Source: Botryococcus braunii (lineage: Eukaryota > Chlorophyta > Trebouxiophyceae). Taken from it: a stretch of DNA of 64,000 nt. A program made the translations under genes and the position numbers. Of this stretch, positions 46,258 through 56,883 are shown one piece after another. The notes below the pieces were generated by a model, which was not told the origin of the DNA, ran no database searches, and was given only the letters and a program-made list of their open reading frames with translations. Location: the NCBI GenBank assembly GCA_002005505.1, contig MVGU01001102.1:90001-154000 (forward strand). Reading direction: 5' to 3'. Numbering within the stretch: position 1 is the first letter of the stretch; every line of letters starts with the position of its first letter.

Positions 46258-47117
46258 ATGAAAACTAGAAGCAGACAAGTGATCATGAAAACGAGAAGTA
46301 AGCGCACTGCAACGGAGTCTGGATCAGCTGGGTCTGCTCCTCCATCAGTGCATCACCCAGCCAGCCAGCAAACTCCACTGCGCAGAGTGGAGAGATGTGC
46401 ATCGCAATGACGAAAACCGGTGGCGTCGTCACCACGAATGTCAAATGTCCAGTGACTCTGGACAGAGAGGGAGTGGAATTTCCACTCTGGGATCTGGCAT
46501 ATGTGGCAGCCTGTGGCCTCAAAAGGTGCAAGGCAGCCATTGAAGTTCCAATGCTAGACACAGAGGAGAATGCAGCAGCGCTCCTAATGCTGATTGAGAG
46601 CGTCCCCAAGGCGTGGGGTGCCAAGCTGGCTGCAATGCAAGTGAAAGCCAATGCCTACCGGTGGGTTCGAGAGCGTTTTACTGGAGGGGCTGACCAGGAG
46701 GTAACAGCACGCTGGCTGGAGCTCCTACACACCAGCATTGGAGAGACAGAAACGTTGGAGGACTACTACAACAGGAAGGTGGCACTCTTCCATGCGCTCA
46801 AGCGGAATGGGCACTCCATCATGGAGAGAGAAGCCAAGCTGGCAATCATCAAGGGCCTGCCAGAGGAAGCGAAGGAGACTGGGATGTTCTCCTCATCTGC
46901 TGGGAAGGATCTGGAGGGACTGTGGGAGATCATCTCCACCACAGCCAAGGGACTGGGCTTCAACGACCAGGTCCCCAGAGTCACCCCTGTGGCCAGGGCA
47001 GCCATCACACCAGCCTACTCCATCACACCAACAGCTGCAAGCCCACAGGAGACCCAAGCTGGAGGCCAGGGGGGGCCAAGCTTCATCGACCAAGGTGGAG
47101 GGACGGGACCGGCGTGA
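46258..47117 (+). pseudogene. Copia D gag
   Basis: The likely start is ATG 46258 (MKTRSRQVIMKTRSKRT). A frame change near 46390 leads into the 240-codon open segment from 46395: NVKCPVTLDREGVEFPLWDL, AALLMLIESVPKAWGAKLAA, VRERFTGGADQEVTARWLEL and LAIIKGLPEEAKETGMFSSS. This is a UBN2-like copia gag parallel to copia B gag. It ends at 47115-47117 out of frame with the zinc knuckle that starts around 47120. Indels separate gag from the following protease-integrase part. Confidence 0.85.
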
Positions 47118-48732
47118 CAACAGGCGCTGCCGCTACTGCAACAAGCTAGGCCATTTTGAGAGGAACTGCCTCAAGAAGGAGGCGGACGAGAAGATGCAAC
47201 AGAACCTACAGCAAGTCATGGCTGCAATGGCCAATCTGCTTCCGCAATTCCAAAATCAAGCGTCGGCTGCAGTGGCTCGACCTCCGGAGGGCAGGGGGAA
47301 CGGCAACAACTTTTTCCCCGGGGAATATCCACCACCCTCTGGTATGTCTGCCATGCTTTCTCTGAATGTCTTAACAACAACACGCGTCATGCCAGAAGCG
47401 AGAAGTTTTCTGGTGGACAGTGGAGCCACCATCCACCTAGTCAATGATCTGTCCCTGCTAAAATTCCCCCACCCTGCACAGAAATCCCATTCCTTTGCAT
47501 ATGGCTACATCAGATGCCACGGGACAAATAATTGCAACTGGTTCCCTGTGCTTGAGCAGTGCAGAACAGCAACCCCTGTGGCTTCACAATGTGCATTGTG
47601 TTCCTTCAGCTACAGCTAATATGATTTCAGTGACAGCTGCTATACGTGATGGGGCTAGTTTTGTGACAGACAGTGTGGGAAGTTACACTGGGATGCGTGG
47701 CACTCAAAACTGGTCTTGTTCAGTTGCACAGAGAAATGGCCTGTATTTCTTGCAGAAGGTCAGTCCAGTCAGAAACCCTGTCTCTGTGTTTGTTAACACA
47801 GCCAGAGCACCAGTCGCTCATGATTGCAGATTGAGAGCACTGTGGCCAGTAGACTGGGGCACCCAGGGGAGGTTAATATGAGGCGACTGCAGTCTGAAGA
47901 TTTGGTCCTGGGCATCCCTGTATCTCTCTCCCCTTGCGCAAACTGTCACTCTTCATGTGAAGCGTGCATTCAAGGAAAGCACAGTCGTCCCCCTTTTGGA
48001 ACCAGTTCCAGAGCAGCCACTAAGCCCCTTGAGAGAATTCATTTGGACACAGTTGGCCCCATCTCCCCTACAGCTATTACTGGGGAGCGCTTCTTTGTCA
48101 CGATTGTGGATGAGGCTACGCACTATGTCATAGCCCTGGCAGTAAAAACCAAGGATGCAATCAGTAGTGCAGTCAGAGACCTCCTGATTTTTTGGCAGAG
48201 GCAGTTGAATCGCTCTGTTAAGTGCATTCGTACTGACAGGGGGACAGAATTCCTCAACAGTACATTGAAGGGTTTCTGTACGCAGGAGGGAATTAAACTT
48301 GAGACCTCTGCAGCATACACGCCTCAGCAAAATGGCGTTGCTGAACGGATGAACCGAACAATCAAGGAGAAGGCCAGAACACTCATGTTGCATGCAGCTG
48401 CCAAACAGTCACTCTGGAAGGAAGCAGTGGAGACAGCCTGCATCCTGTACAATATGGGACCTGTGACTGGACGTGACAAGACGCCTTATGAAGCCTTCCA
48501 TGGGGTAAAGCCCGATGTATCCCAGCTCAGGACTTTTGGCTGTCTAGCACATGTGCACATACCTGATCACCAAAGGGGAGTGTTTGAGTCTAAGACCTCC
48601 CCTGGTCTCTTCACAGGGTATTCCAGTGTGTCAAAGGCATATAGAATTTATGTGGGAAACGGGATTTGGAAAGAAAGCAGAGACGTTACCTTTCTGGAGC
48701 ACTTAAGGGGCGCAGACAGAGTGGGGCTGTGA
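47102..48732 (+). pseudogene. Copia D zinc knuckle, protease and integrase
   Basis: Three frames are needed. 47102-47490 has zinc knuckle CRYCNKLGHFERNC and protease SFLVDSGATIHLVNDLSLL. 47495-47830 has ATSDATGQIIATGSLCLSSA and the start of the GAG-pre-integrase (HDCRLR). 47824-48732 has RLGHPGEVNMRRL, CHSSCEACIQGKHSRPPFG and the DDE core ERIHLDTVGPISPTAITGER, CIRTDRGTEFLNSTLKG and TPQQNGVAERMNRTIKE, then DVSQLRTFGCLAHVHIPDHQ, ending at 48732. The integrase catalytic residues are all present, but frameshifts near 47490 and 47830 break the polyprotein. Confidence 0.9.
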
Positions 48733-48794
48733 GTCCAAATGCAGTCCAGCAGCCCTTTGCCTTGCCTTTTGTACAATAGGAGGGCCAGCAGTCC

Positions 48795-50481
48795 TTGGGT
48801 CAGTTGTCTTTTTGGGACTCAGATGATCCTGAGCCTCTCTGCAACCGAGAGGTCAACGTGCAGCAGTCCGGACCTGACTCCCCCTGTGCAACCACCCCCT
48901 GTGCAAATACCCCATGTGCAATCAACCCCTGTGAGAATTCTGAGACTACAAGTGTCAACGTGGACGGGGAGCCCACTTCCTCGGAGCTGAGCCATACGCA
49001 GTCCGGCCACAGCTGGTCCGTACTCGGACACATGGAGAACCTGGCGCGAGGAGGCCAGGAGACCAAGTCACACCTGCAACGTTTGAATAATGTGCAAGAA
49101 TCTGTTCGAATGGAAGTTGGAGCCATGGGTGTCCGAGGGCAAGACGGGCTGACACGGCAGCAACGGTATGATCAGAGAGTAGCAGCACGTGAGGCTGCAG
49201 CTGAGGTCACTGTGGAACATGATGGAGATGTGAGTGATGGAGAGAATAGGAGAATGTCAGAGGCCATTTGCCCAGGGGAAGCAACGGAAGCTCAGCCTAA
49301 TGGACAGGACTTGGCCAGGCTGGAGGGCATGTCTGATCATGTAAGCGCTGAGAGTGAGGCAAGAGAGGTCAGTTTGGAGATTTCCAATCAGACACTTGAT
49401 GGACAAAGGGAGTCTTCAGATGGCCAGGCTCTGCGTGCTTGTGAGGGACACACTGGGGAGTCACAGGTGTGTTGTGAGAGTACAAGCGTGGATGAGAGAC
49501 ACACTGCAGGGTGTCGCACAGTGCCAGATTATGCTGCGCCTTTGAGTGATGAGTGCGTTTGGGACATGATGAGTGATGTAAGACCCAGATTGAGTGGAGC
49601 AGCATGTGAATCCTCCAAGGAGAGAAAGCTACAGACACCTGCAGAGTGGGAGAGAGTCAGAGAGGTGTGTAACGCAGTAACCTCGAGCGAAAGAGTGGTG
49701 GAAGCACGTGCGTGTGAGCCTAGAGAGGATAGCCATGTTGTGCATGATCACAATCTGAATCCTGTAAAGGGTCAGATACCTGGGGTGAGGTGGTCCAAGG
49801 TGCCAGTCCCTGGAAACCTCAGGGAGGCGCAAAGATCCCCTTAGTGGGAATTCTGGCGCCAGGCATGGCAAGAGGAGCAAGATTCTCTTGATGCGCACGA
49901 GGTGATGGAGTACGTTGAGAGACCCAGGGGACACAAGGTGATCCCTGTGCATTGGATCTTCTGTGTGAAGACTGATGCACATGGGAACGTGTTGAGATTG
50001 AAGGCTCGGCTTGTAGCCCAGGGCTGTAGACAGATTCCTGGAGTTGATGTAGATGAGGTCTTTGCACCTACCAGTAGCTATGGGTCCAGGAGGACTTTGC
50101 TAGCAACTGCTGCAGCAAAGAACATGGAAATTCACCTGGTGGATATAAAGACCGCCTTTTTGAATGGTGAATTAGAGGAGGAGGTGTATGTGACACAGCC
50201 TCCTGGGTTTGATAATGGCAACCCCAACATTGTGTGCAGACTGCGTAAGGCCCTTTATGGCCTGAAGCAGGCTCCCAGGGCTTGGCACAAGACCCTGAAT
50301 GAGAAGCTGCTGAGTATGGGATATGAAGTGTGTAAGAGCGATGCGGGAGTTTACATAAAGAAACACGAGGATGGGGAGCTGTCATACATGCTTGTGTATG
50401 TTGATGATCTTTTGATTGTGGCAATGGGTGCGGAAGAGATAGAATGGGTGAAAAAGGAGCTGTTGGCAAGCTTCAAGATCC
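48795..50481 (+). pseudogene. Copia D linker and first half of reverse transcriptase
   Basis: 48795-49844 is an acidic, Cys-containing linker (CATTPCANTPCAINPCEN, DGLTRQQRYDQRVAARE, DECVWDMMSDVRPRLSGAAC) ending in RT onset VPVPGNLREAQRSP and a TAG at 49842-49844. RT continues from about 49902: MEYVERPRGHKVIPVHWIFC, QGCRQIPGVDVDEVFAPTSS, VDIKTAFLNGELEEEVYVTQ, YGLKQAPRAWH and catalytic MLVYVDDLLIVAMG. It is cut at 50481 by the gypsy-2 LTR after the SFKI codons. The second half is at 56437. Confidence 0.92.
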
Positions 50482-50644
50482 TGTAAAGTTATCCGAATTG
50501 TTTGCACCGATGAAAGTGCCGGTGTGGCCCGAGCGCCACACCGTATGTGCTAGCGCGAAGCCTAAAGAGGCTACGCCTAGCCTAATGTACCGCTTGGCAT
50601 CCGACGGGGCTAACCCTGGCGGAGTCTGCCTGCTGCGCGCTACA
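50482..50644 (-). repeat. 3' LTR of gypsy-2
   Basis: The minus strand begins TGTAGCGCGCAGCAGG at 50644 and ends AACTTTACA at 50482. 163 bp. Confidence 0.95.
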
Positions 50645-50657
50645 TTCTCCCCCTCCT
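50645..50657 (-). other. Polypurine tract of gypsy-2
   Basis: AGGAGGGGGAGAA on the minus strand lies directly before the 3' LTR. Confidence 0.85.
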
Positions 50658-51073
50658 AGGTGACCGAGCTCCCGGGAGGCCTGCCAAAGCAAGCCGCAGT
50701 CACAGGCAGAGGCGTATAGAAGGTCACTGCCACACTTCTATACATCACGCTTTGAGCCGGCGAGTCTCCTCCAGACACCAGACCGCAGCCTGGGTGTACA
50801 CTTGCCTGAGGTATCTCTATGGTACGCCTAGACCAGAATCCCGCAGTGACGGGGCCCAAAGGGCAGTCGTCGGCGTGAACAAATGTACACTCCACGTGTA
50901 CAGGTTCCCATGAAGAAGCAATGAAGTTGCTAGCTTCAGGGCGGATAGTAGGGGCCGGGGCTGGACGACACTTAGCCACCAAGTCAGGGGACGTTCTGTG
51001 ATCACGCGAACGTATGGGTAAACCACGACCCCCCGGTGACGCAGCTTGACAGGCTCGTGCTGCTGTGTTTCCC
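50658..51073 (-). other. Gypsy-2 3' untranslated region
   Basis: About 415 bp between the pol stop and the polypurine tract with no domain-bearing frame. Composition is similar to the coding part. Confidence 0.6.
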
Positions 51074-54000
51074 CTAGTCAACCTGCCCACGACGGCGTGC
51101 CCCGCCTCGTGGTGCCCGTGCGTTGACTGTGTCCCAGTATCCCTTTACAACATTGGGAGCATTTGTCAAATTCCGTTCCTCTTCCCAGGTGTCATGCTCT
51201 GACGAGTAACCCTTCCAGCGGACAAGGTACTCATACTTGGGACGGCCACGTGAATTGACACGACGGTGGTCCATTAAGGCTTCCACCTCGTACTCATCTT
51301 CCCCCTCCAGCACCTCTGCAGGTGGTGGGGGTTGCATCGAACCATCCCGCCGGTACCGTTCCAGGTTGGAGACATGAAAGACATCATGAATCCTCCATCG
51401 TGCCGGGAGGTCAAGCTCATAAGCTTGGGTACCCACACGTTTCACGACTTGGAACGGCCCTACCCAACGCGGGAGGAGCTTGGGCGTGCCCACCTTGAAA
51501 CGGAGGTTCTTTGAGGAGAGGAGGACCCAGTCCCCCACACCAAATTGAACGTCCCTTCGTTTGGTGTTGGCATACTGCGCTTGTCTCGCAGTGGCCACCC
51601 GATGGGTCATCCTGGCCTCACTGATGAGGCGTTGCATGCCCTGAACAAAGTCAGACGCACCAGGTACCCGTCTATTGGGGAGAATCGCGACTGGCAGGTG
51701 GGGGTGAAACCCGTAGTTCAGCAAGAACGGCGAGGACCCCGTGGACTCGTGATCGCAATTATTGATCGCGAATTCTGCACAGACCAACTTCTCATCCCAA
51801 TCATCCTGGGACTTGGCCACATACATGCGTAGCATGTCCTCGAGCACTCGATTCACTCGCTCAGTCTGCCCATCCGTCTGCGGATGGTAGGCTGTTGACA
51901 TGGCTTGTCGAGTCCCAATGGATTGACACAAAGCTCTAGCAAAGTGGCTGGTGAAGAGCTTATCTCTATCGGACACCACCACTTTGGGAACACCATGCAA
52001 CTTCCACACATTGTCAACGTACAGCTTAGCCGTCTGCTCAGCCGTAGCCTTGGTGGTTGTGGGCATAAGATGCACCATCTTGGTCAGCTTATCCACTACG
52101 ACGAAAATGGCATCATGACCCTTGCCAGTCCTAGGCAATTGGGTAATGAAATCCATAGTCACCGTGTGCCAAGGATTCAGCGGCAACTGTAAAGGTTGCA
52201 GCAACCCCGCAGGCAAAGTGTTCCGAGCCTTGTTCTTCTGACACAAGTGGCACGTTAGCACGTAACGTTCGATGTCAGCAAGCATGGTAGGCCACCAATA
52301 ATGGCGCCTTACCAGGGCCAAGGTTTTCTTCACTCCTTGATGGCCAGCATACGGGCTATCATGCAGTTCCTTGAGGATGTGAGCTCGCAGCCCGAAAGCA
52401 TCCGGAACCACGGCCTTCCCCTCCCTTAGAAGGAAGCCGTCAAAGTCTAGCAGACCTTCAACATTCTGCTTATCTTGGAACCATGGGTCTTGAGTATAAC
52501 CCTGGACAAATTTGTCCTTCCAAGACAGAGCAACCCCGGCCGCAGCACTCCCCTCCCCCGCAGAGCGGATAGTGCCAACCAAGGCACAAAGAGAGAGCGT
52601 TGGCAGACAACGGTGCGCCGGGTGCGAACACCCACCAATCACCACGCCATTGATGATTGGACAAGGAGCCTCATAGTCGGACGGATGCCGACTCAGAGCG
52701 TCAGCCACCACATTGGACGTTCCGGGGGCATAGTCCATGCGAAAATTGAACCTTGAAAGGAACTCGGCCCACCTGGTTTGCCGTCTACTTAAAGTAGGCA
52801 AAGTGTCCAAATAAGTGATAGCCTTGTGGTCCGTGACTACACGAAACTCAGGGGCCCCCTCTAGGTAGCACCTCCAGACTGTCAATGCATGCACCACAGC
52901 TAGAAGTTCTTGCTCCCCAGTAGGATAGTTAACCTCAGCGGGAGTCAAGCGACGACTCTCGTAGGCAACTGGGCGACCCTCCTGGTACAACACGGCCCCC
53001 AACCCTGCCAAAGACGCATCGCAATGGACCTCAAACGGCTTTGAGAAGTCAGGATACGCTAAGCAAGGTGCATGTGTCAAGGCATGTTTAATCTCGGTAA
53101 ACGCCCGAACACACCCAGCACTCCATACCCAGGTCACACCTTGGCGTAGGAGTCGGTACAGTGGCGATGCAAGTGCTGCAAAATTGCGAACAAACTTGCG
53201 AAAGTAAGTTGCCAGCCCCAGGAAAGACCGCAACTCGCCAACATTCTTCGGTGTGCTCCAATTAGCAACTGAAGCCACCTTACGTGGGTCCACTTTAATC
53301 CCATCGGCTGAGACTAAATGGCCCAAGTACTCCAGCTCATCCTTGGCGAAAGAGCAGTTCTTTAGGTTAGCATACAACTTATGCTGCCGCAACAGTTCAA
53401 GGACTTTGCGGAGATGCTCCCTATGCTCTTCAATGGACTTGCTGTAGATGAGGATGTCATCAAGGTACACGAGCACAAACTTGTGCAGGTAAGGAGCAAA
53501 GATAGCATTCATGGCAGTTTGAAACGTGGCCGGGGCATTAGTCAGCCCAAATGGCAAAACCCGCCACTCGAACAATCCCGCGGGTGTTCTGAAAGCTGTC
53601 TTTGGCATATCCTCATCTGTGATCCGGATCTGGTGATAGCCAGACGTGAGGTCAAGACTAGAGAACACTGTAGAACCCTGCAGTTGATCAAGAGTATCAT
53701 CGATACGAGGCATCGGATACCTGTTCTTGACCGTCTGTCGATTCAAAGCTCGGTAATCAATGACCATCCGGAGGCTTCCATCCTTCTTTTGCACAAAAAG
53801 AATGGGCGCACCATAGGGTGATGTAGACGGCTGGATATACCCTTTGTCCAACAATAGCTTTGTCTGGCGTAACGCCTCATCATACTCTAAACGTGAAAGC
53901 CGGTACAACGGACGAGACGGTGGACGAGCATGTGGATCGCTCAAGGGTATAGTGTGTCTAACCCCTTGCCTCTCAGGCGGAAGGTGCGGGACATCTTCAG

Positions 54001-54670
54001 GGAAAACATCTTGGAATTCACTGAGTATGTCAACAACAGGAGAGTTAGGAGAAGGAATGGAGACATTCGGATCGGTAGACAGATCGGTTACAATTGCCAG
54101 AAAGGACTGACAGCCTTTTCTGCTTAACCTTCTAGCCTGCACCGCAGACAAAACCAATCTAGGCACATCCTCCACTTCTGAACCCTTCAAAGGCCTCTCC
54201 TCCTTAGGCGGGCAACGCAAAACGAACGGCTTGTTCTTTCTTGTATACCCCCTAACGGTGTCCTCTTCAAACATGAGATTTGCACGGAATGTCTTTAACC
54301 AGGGAGTCCCCAACAGCACATTCCAATCCATGGCAAAGTCTAGCACAAGACACGACACCTTAGCAAACTGTACCCCCTGGATGACAATGTCTAAGACAGC
54401 ACATCCGATATGGTTTACAGTTCTCCCGTCAGCCAACTTAATGCTTAAAGAATCCCCCTTCGGCGGCACAATCTCCAAGTGAAGGGCTTTAGCAAAGTCT
54501 GCACTGACCACATTGCAAGAAGCTCCAGAGTCCAGCATCGCCGTGGCCTTGCTCCCCTGCACCTCGGCAGGAAACACCATCACAAGCTGTGACACGGCTT
54601 CTTGACAAGCAAATGCATGAATAGACGTCAAACATGCAGGGCCTACATCGCCAAGCGAAGGCCCACACCT
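51074..54670 (-). CDS. pol: Gypsy-2 Pol: protease, RT, RNase H, integrase, chromodomain
   Basis: Open from just after the gag TGA (54671-54673), in the same frame, to 51074. There is no early ATG, so it is probably made as a Gag-Pol readthrough product; the nearest non-ATG start is TTG 54631. Numbering from 54631: protease LDSGASCNVV at 34-36, RT VYLDDILIYSK at 389-392, RNase H (VHCDASLAGLGAVLYQEGRP), integrase zinc region (HQGVKKTLALVRRHYWW, CHLCQ), catalytic core (MDFITQLPRTGKGHDAIFVV, VVSDRDKLFTSHF, DGQTERVNRVLEDML) and a C-terminal chromodomain at about 1095-1160 (YEVEALMDHRRVNSRGRP, YLVRWKGYSSEHDTWEEE). No frameshift or internal stop in 1,185 codons. Confidence 0.95.
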   Translation of the reverse strand, partial: RCGPSLGDVGPACLTSIHAFACQEAVSQLVMVFPAEVQGSKATAMLDSGASCNVVSADFAKALHLEIVPPKGDSLSIKLADGRTVNHIGCAVLDIVIQGVQFAKVSCLVLDFAMDWNVLLGTPWLKTFRANLMFEEDTVRGYTRKNKPFVLRCPPKEERPLKGSEVEDVPRLVLSAVQARRLSRKGCQSFLAIVTDLSTDPNVSIPSPNSPVVDILSEFQDVFPEDVPHLPPERQGVRHTIPLSDPHARPPSRPLYRLSRLEYDEALRQTKLLLDKGYIQPSTSPYGAPILFVQKKDGSLRMVIDYRALNRQTVKNRYPMPRIDDTLDQLQGSTVFSSLDLTSGYHQIRITDEDMPKTAFRTPAGLFEWRVLPFGLTNAPATFQTAMNAIFAPYLHKFVLVYLDDILIYSKSIEEHREHLRKVLELLRQHKLYANLKNCSFAKDELEYLGHLVSADGIKVDPRKVASVANWSTPKNVGELRSFLGLATYFRKFVRNFAALASPLYRLLRQGVTWVWSAGCVRAFTEIKHALTHAPCLAYPDFSKPFEVHCDASLAGLGAVLYQEGRPVAYESRRLTPAEVNYPTGEQELLAVVHALTVWRCYLEGAPEFRVVTDHKAITYLDTLPTLSRRQTRWAEFLSRFNFRMDYAPGTSNVVADALSRHPSDYEAPCPIINGVVIGGCSHPAHRCLPTLSLCALVGTIRSAGEGSAAAGVALSWKDKFVQGYTQDPWFQDKQNVEGLLDFDGFLLREGKAVVPDAFGLRAHILKELHDSPYAGHQGVKKTLALVRRHYWWPTMLADIERYVLTCHLCQKNKARNTLPAGLLQPLQLPLNPWHTVTMDFITQLPRTGKGHDAIFVVVDKLTKMVHLMPTTTKATAEQTAKLYVDNVWKLHGVPKVVVSDRDKLFTSHFARALCQSIGTRQAMSTAYHPQTDGQTERVNRVLEDMLRMYVAKSQDDWDEKLVCAEFAINNCDHESTGSSPFLLNYGFHPHLPVAILPNRRVPGASDFVQGMQRLISEARMTHRVATARQAQYANTKRRDVQFGVGDWVLLSSKNLRFKVGTPKLLPRWVGPFQVVKRVGTQAYELDLPARWRIHDVFHVSNLERYRRDGSMQPPPPAEVLEGEDEYEVEALMDHRRVNSRGRPKYEYLVRWKGYSSEHDTWEEERNLTNAPNVVKGYWDTVNARAPRGGARRRGQVD

Positions 54671-56170
54671 TCAAGCATTAGAAGGTCCCGCGCCGGGGCT
54701 TGTCTTCTTGCCAGAAGACCCCTTCTTGAGAGGGCATTCGAATGCAAAATGGCCGGGCTTGTTGCATTCGAAACAGACGCCAGCGGCCAGCTTCCCAGCC
54801 GCCTCTCGCCTGTCCTGGCTTAGGCCGTACTTCTTCTGAAGTTTGCCCAAGTGGCGTGTGGCTCCCTTGGGATGGTTATGGGCGGGACGCTTGGTCCCAC
54901 GGTCCCGAGGTACTTCTCCCTCCTCGCGGTCCCCATAGACCTTCTCCTTTCCCTTGGAGACACCTGAAAGCATAGCCAACAAAGATTCAGCCTCTTTGGC
55001 AGCTTTCACCACCGCCTCCACATTGCTCATCTCACGCCTTACCGAGGCATCCTTCATAATGAGTTCAAGTAGAGCGGGTTTTAGGCCAGCCCGAAAAGCT
55101 GCACAAGCTTCAGGCCCAGTTACTGGATATGTGACTGCCTCAACTGTTATTGCCCTAAAGGCAGTATAGTATTGAGCCACTGTTCCAGATTGTTTAAGTT
55201 GCGCCAAACGATATCGCACGGTGTCTTCCACTGACATATCGACAAAGTTGGCCAACAATTCAGCTTTGAACAAATCAAAGTCTTTCACATCCTTGCCATG
55301 CAAAGCCAAAGACTTTTTAATCAAAGCCCATTGTTCAGCTGCTTTCCCAGAAAGACACAAGGATGCGTGATCCACAAGCGTGTCAGGAGTGAGCTGCAAC
55401 AACGCCGCGTATGCCGCAAACTGCTCGAACCAAGTTGTTATCTTAGTCCCATCCTTGCTTCCATTAAAAATAGGCGCTGGAGGCCTCGTTTTAGGAGCAA
55501 CGAAATGCATAGGCGAGGGAGACGCACCTTGTCCCCCACCCCCCCCCCCCCCCGATCCTTGCAGCAAACGCATAATCGCGTCCATCTTGCCGTCGAGGCT
55601 GCCAACTTGGGTTCCCAAAGACCCAATATCAGTGTTAAGAGCCTGGACAGACGACTCTATGCTGGTCACCCTTCTGTCGTGTAGGACATGACTCGGGATC
55701 CGAGCATAAAAAGCGCGCGCCGCAGCGCACCAAAGCCAATACCTCCACACAACTTTTGCCCAAATAGTGGAAGCTTCCACTAAATCTTTGGAACATTGTG
55801 CAAGGCCTAGGCCATCGTCGCCCTCAGAGGACGGGTGCCGAACTGAATCGGCACACTCCGTCATAAGTGCCCGAGCCTCTTTCAAATCGTTGATGACTTC
55901 AACAATGCCGAGCCTTGCCCACTCAAGAGCTTCCTCAGCAGTCTCAAAGTCAAAAACCTTGGAAAGCAAGCCCTTCCAGTCATAACCCGAAGTCGAGTCG
56001 GCCGGGTCAACACCCTCTGGAATATCTGGCACCTCAATATCCAACTCTTTCAGATATGAACAATAAGGTCTAGTATTTCCAGGGTATGGGAGCCTCCTTA
56101 GCGTGTATCGAGGAGGTTTGCCCACCAAAGGGACGAGGTCGGTCGGGATCGGCGGCAAAACGAGAGCCAT
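54671..56170 (-). CDS. gag: Gypsy-2 Gag
   Basis: 499 residues from ATG 56170 (MALVLPPIPTDLVPLV) to TGA 54671-54673. The frame is also open upstream into the 5' LTR, but those residues would be LTR-encoded, so I chose 56170. A central coiled-coil-like segment (LNTDIGSLGTQVGSLDGKMD) precedes a Gly-rich linker. Next comes the gag capsid domain (FNGSKDGTKITTWFEQFAAY, KSLALHGKDVKDFDLFKAEL, VRYRLAQLKQSGTVAQYYTA) and a zinc knuckle CFECNKPGHFAFEC near residue 466. The TGA stop is followed by AGG, and the same frame continues into pol. Confidence 0.93.
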   Translation of the reverse strand: MALVLPPIPTDLVPLVGKPPRYTLRRLPYPGNTRPYCSYLKELDIEVPDIPEGVDPADSTSGYDWKGLLSKVFDFETAEEALEWARLGIVEVINDLKEARALMTECADSVRHPSSEGDDGLGLAQCSKDLVEASTIWAKVVWRYWLWCAAARAFYARIPSHVLHDRRVTSIESSVQALNTDIGSLGTQVGSLDGKMDAIMRLLQGSGGGGGGGQGASPSPMHFVAPKTRPPAPIFNGSKDGTKITTWFEQFAAYAALLQLTPDTLVDHASLCLSGKAAEQWALIKKSLALHGKDVKDFDLFKAELLANFVDMSVEDTVRYRLAQLKQSGTVAQYYTAFRAITVEAVTYPVTGPEACAAFRAGLKPALLELIMKDASVRREMSNVEAVVKAAKEAESLLAMLSGVSKGKEKVYGDREEGEVPRDRGTKRPAHNHPKGATRHLGKLQKKYGLSQDRREAAGKLAAGVCFECNKPGHFAFECPLKKGSSGKKTSPGAGPSNA

Positions 56171-56254
56171 TAAACCCAAACAAAGGAGCGCAACCCCAAA
56201 CCGAAAAGCAAAGATGCTTAAAAAAAGTTTGTCAAGCCAATCAAAGCAGAAGTG

Positions 56255-56270
56255 ACCGATATGGGGCACC
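56255..56270 (-). other. Primer-binding site of gypsy-2
   Basis: The minus strand reads TGGTGCCCCATATCGG a few bases after the 5' LTR end. It would pair with a tRNA ending CCGATATGGGGCACCA. The tRNA species is not identified. Confidence 0.65.
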
Positions 56271-56273
56271 AAA

Positions 56274-56436
56274 TGTAAAGTTGTCCGAATTGTTTGCACC
56301 GATGAAAGTGCCGGTGTGGCCCGAGCGCCACACCGTATGTGCTAGCGCGAAGCCTAAAGAGGCTACGCCTAGCCTAATGTACCGCTTGGCATCCGACGGG
56401 GCTAACCCTGGCGGAGTCTGCCTGCCGCGCGCTACA
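56274..56436 (-). repeat. 5' LTR of gypsy-2
   Basis: 163 bp matching 50482-50644, with A/G and T/C differences at two positions. Confidence 0.95.
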
Positions 56437-56883
56437 GATCCATGACCTTGGTGAAGTCAAGGATTTCTTGGGCTGCCAGATCCTGAGAGATAGAGAGAAT
56501 CGGTGCCTATCACTGAGCTGCGTGCCTAACATTGATGCACTGTGTGAGAAGTTTGGGGTGAGTGCTGAGTCACGTACATTCGATACTCCCATGAGTAAAG
56601 ACTTTGTGATGTCTGGGATGCCGCAGGTTACAGTGGGTGAGACCAGCTTTGGGTCTGGGACTCCACTGCCTCCCGGGCATAGATATTGTGAGCTTGTTGG
56701 GTCTCTGTTGTATATTGCTAATACAACTCGACCTGATATAGCTCAGGCTGTGGGTGTTCTGTCCCGTTACCGGAACGCTCCCACCACTGCCCACATGAAT
56801 GAGGGCTTGAGGGTATTGAGGTATCTTCAGTCTACTCGAGAGTGTGTCTTAGTGCTGGGAGGGAAAGGCCCTATGTTAGAAGG
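56437..56883 (+). pseudogene. Copia D second half of reverse transcriptase, cut before RNase H
   Basis: Continues copia D after gypsy-2: HDLGEVKDFLGCQILRDREN, SLSCVPNIDALCEKFGVSAE, PGHRYCELVGSLLYIANTTR, PDIAQAVGVLSRYRNAPTTA and CVLVLGGKGPMLEG, where an LTR starting TGTAGTGAGG cuts in at 56884. Copia B continues at the equivalent point with FVDADYGGD (RNase H), which is missing here. The segment itself has no stop. Confidence 0.92.

Larger units (their letters stand above)
50482..56436 (-). mobile_element. Complete Ty3/gypsy chromovirus (gypsy-2) with 163-bp LTRs
   Basis: 5,955 bp on the minus strand. LTRs at 56274-56436 (5') and 50482-50644 (3') differ at two positions I can see. GATCC at 50477-50481 and 56437-56441 is a perfect target duplication. 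Primer site, gag, pol with chromodomain and polypurine tract are all present. The LTRs are unusually short. The only obstacle to a single gag-pol product is one in-frame TGA between gag and pol. Confidence 0.96.
45134..56883 (+). mobile_element. Ty1/copia element D, 3'-truncated, carrying gypsy-2
   Basis: 5' LTR 45134-45949, half-tRNA primer site, gag, protease, integrase, linker and RT-RNase H up to 56883, where another LTR begins. Gypsy-2 sits inside RT (50482-56436). Joining the flanks across one GATCC restores FKIHDLGEVKDF. There is no ORF1 equivalent. Several frameshifts and stops make it inactive; the 3' LTR is outside the window. Confidence 0.9.

Noticed and set aside
46738..47100. N-terminal part of a 293-codon frame (Arg/Ser/His-rich)
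   Set aside because: It is out of frame with the real copia D gag here; only its part after about 47100, with the zinc knuckle and protease, is real coding.
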